From: Catalinimonas alkaloidigena
GTDB lineage: Bacteria > Bacteroidota > Bacteroidia > Cytophagales > Flexibacteraceae
Direction of reading: 5' to 3'
Length of the DNA: 64,000 nucleotides
Assembly (NCBI RefSeq): GCF_900100765.1
Contig: NZ_FNFO01000016.1
Span: forward strand, 1-64,000
Positions 63,693 to 64,000 of this stretch are shown here, piece by piece. The position numbers and the translations under genes were made by a program. The notes under the pieces were generated by a model. It worked only from the letters and a program-made list of their open reading frames with translations, searched no databases and had not been told where the DNA came from. Position 1 is the stretch's first letter; every line of letters starts with the position of its first letter.

Positions 63693-64000
63693 GCCAGCGC
63701 GGCGCGGAGGCTTTGTACGCTGACCGTCAGAAGGGCGATGGACAGCACCAGCCCTACGGCAAACAGGTAAGGCCATGCCGAAAAGCCAATGTGGTACGCG
63801 AAGTTGGTCATCCAGGAGCGCATTAGGTAACCGGCCACCGGCGCGGCAATGACAAACGCCACGCCCAGGAGCATGGCGTATTCGCGGGACAGCAGCCCCA
63901 GGATTTGCGGAATGGTAGCCCCCAGCACCTTCCGGACGCCAATCTCTTTGGTGCGTTGTTCGGTGGTGTACGCGGCCAGGCCGAACAGTCCCAGGCACGC
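63662..64000 (-). CDS. Large ABC-type permease, C-terminal part, cut by the window edge
   Basis: Reading in from the right edge, the frame gives 112 residues: ACLGLFGLAAYTTEQRTKEIGVRKVLGAT, three membrane helices and the ending SVQSLRAALANPVRSLRSE. This is the last FtsX domain of a fourth permease of the same family; the N-terminal part lies outside the window. It is upstream of the BNR-repeat gene on the same strand, so the array continues to the right. Confidence 0.9.
   Translation of the reverse strand, partial: ACLGLFGLAAYTTEQRTKEIGVRKVLGATIPQILGLLSREYAMLLGVAFVIAAPVAGYLMRSWMTNFAYHIGFSAWPYLFAVGLVLSIALLTVSVQSLRAALANPVRSLRSE

Overview
The window looks like chromosome from a fairly GC-rich (high-50s % by eye) member of the Bacteroidota, most likely Cytophagales-like. 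The evidence is two proteins with type IX secretion (T9SS) C-terminal sorting domains, repeated TATCTTTG/TAnnTTTG -7 promoter boxes, large orphan MacB/FtsX-type permeases, DUF3667 and DUF1080 proteins, and a tRNA-guanine transglycosylase that lacks the usual zinc cysteines. I could not fix a genus. No rRNA, tRNA, CRISPR array, prophage or insertion sequence was seen.

Layout. Positions 1-10.8 kb are housekeeping: rsmG, an ECF sigma factor and a glycosyltransferase on the minus strand; tgt, an LptF/LptG permease and an EamA transporter on the plus strand; then a GT87-like membrane protein, yidC and pyrG on the minus strand. Positions 11-16 kb hold a signalling cassette of two PAS histidine kinases, a single-domain response regulator and an AraC regulator. 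Positions 16-25.8 kb hold alaA, dinB, a TlpA-type thioredoxin, a CHAD protein, the radical SAM/DUF4130 putative DNA-repair pair, a low-GC patch with an unknown secreted protein, a CrtO-like membrane protein and an SDR.

Positions 25.8-45 kb are rich in carbohydrate metabolism. They hold GH95 alpha-L-fucosidase, a GH13 alpha-glucosidase, a HEAT-repeat protein with two DUF1080 (3-keto-glycoside hydrolase type) domains in an apparent operon with an exported Gfo/Idh/MocA oxidoreductase, a second exported Gfo/Idh/MocA enzyme, a GH43 lipoprotein and a T9SS-secreted beta-helix protein. Positions 45.2-50 kb form a divergent cluster (AraC, carboxymuconolactone decarboxylase-like, two related cupins, aldo/keto reductase, flavodoxin lipoprotein) that resembles reactive-carbonyl or redox stress loci. 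Positions 50-56.6 kb carry DUF2254, SMP-30, small DUF proteins and a Crp/Fnr regulator followed by a perfect FNR-type palindrome in front of an SRPBCC gene. Positions 57-64 kb hold a tandem array of large orphan permeases with a T9SS BNR-repeat protein embedded in it.

No single wholly new system is proven here. The points most worth following are the Crp/Fnr-TTGATnnnnATCAA-SRPBCC unit, the HEAT-DUF1080-DUF1080 plus Gfo/Idh operon, the divergent carbonyl/redox cluster with duplicated cupins, the in-frame 15-bp repeat in the GH13 gene, the REP-like palindrome, the terminator abutting the rsmG start codon, and the orphan plus-strand terminator at 16.15 kb.
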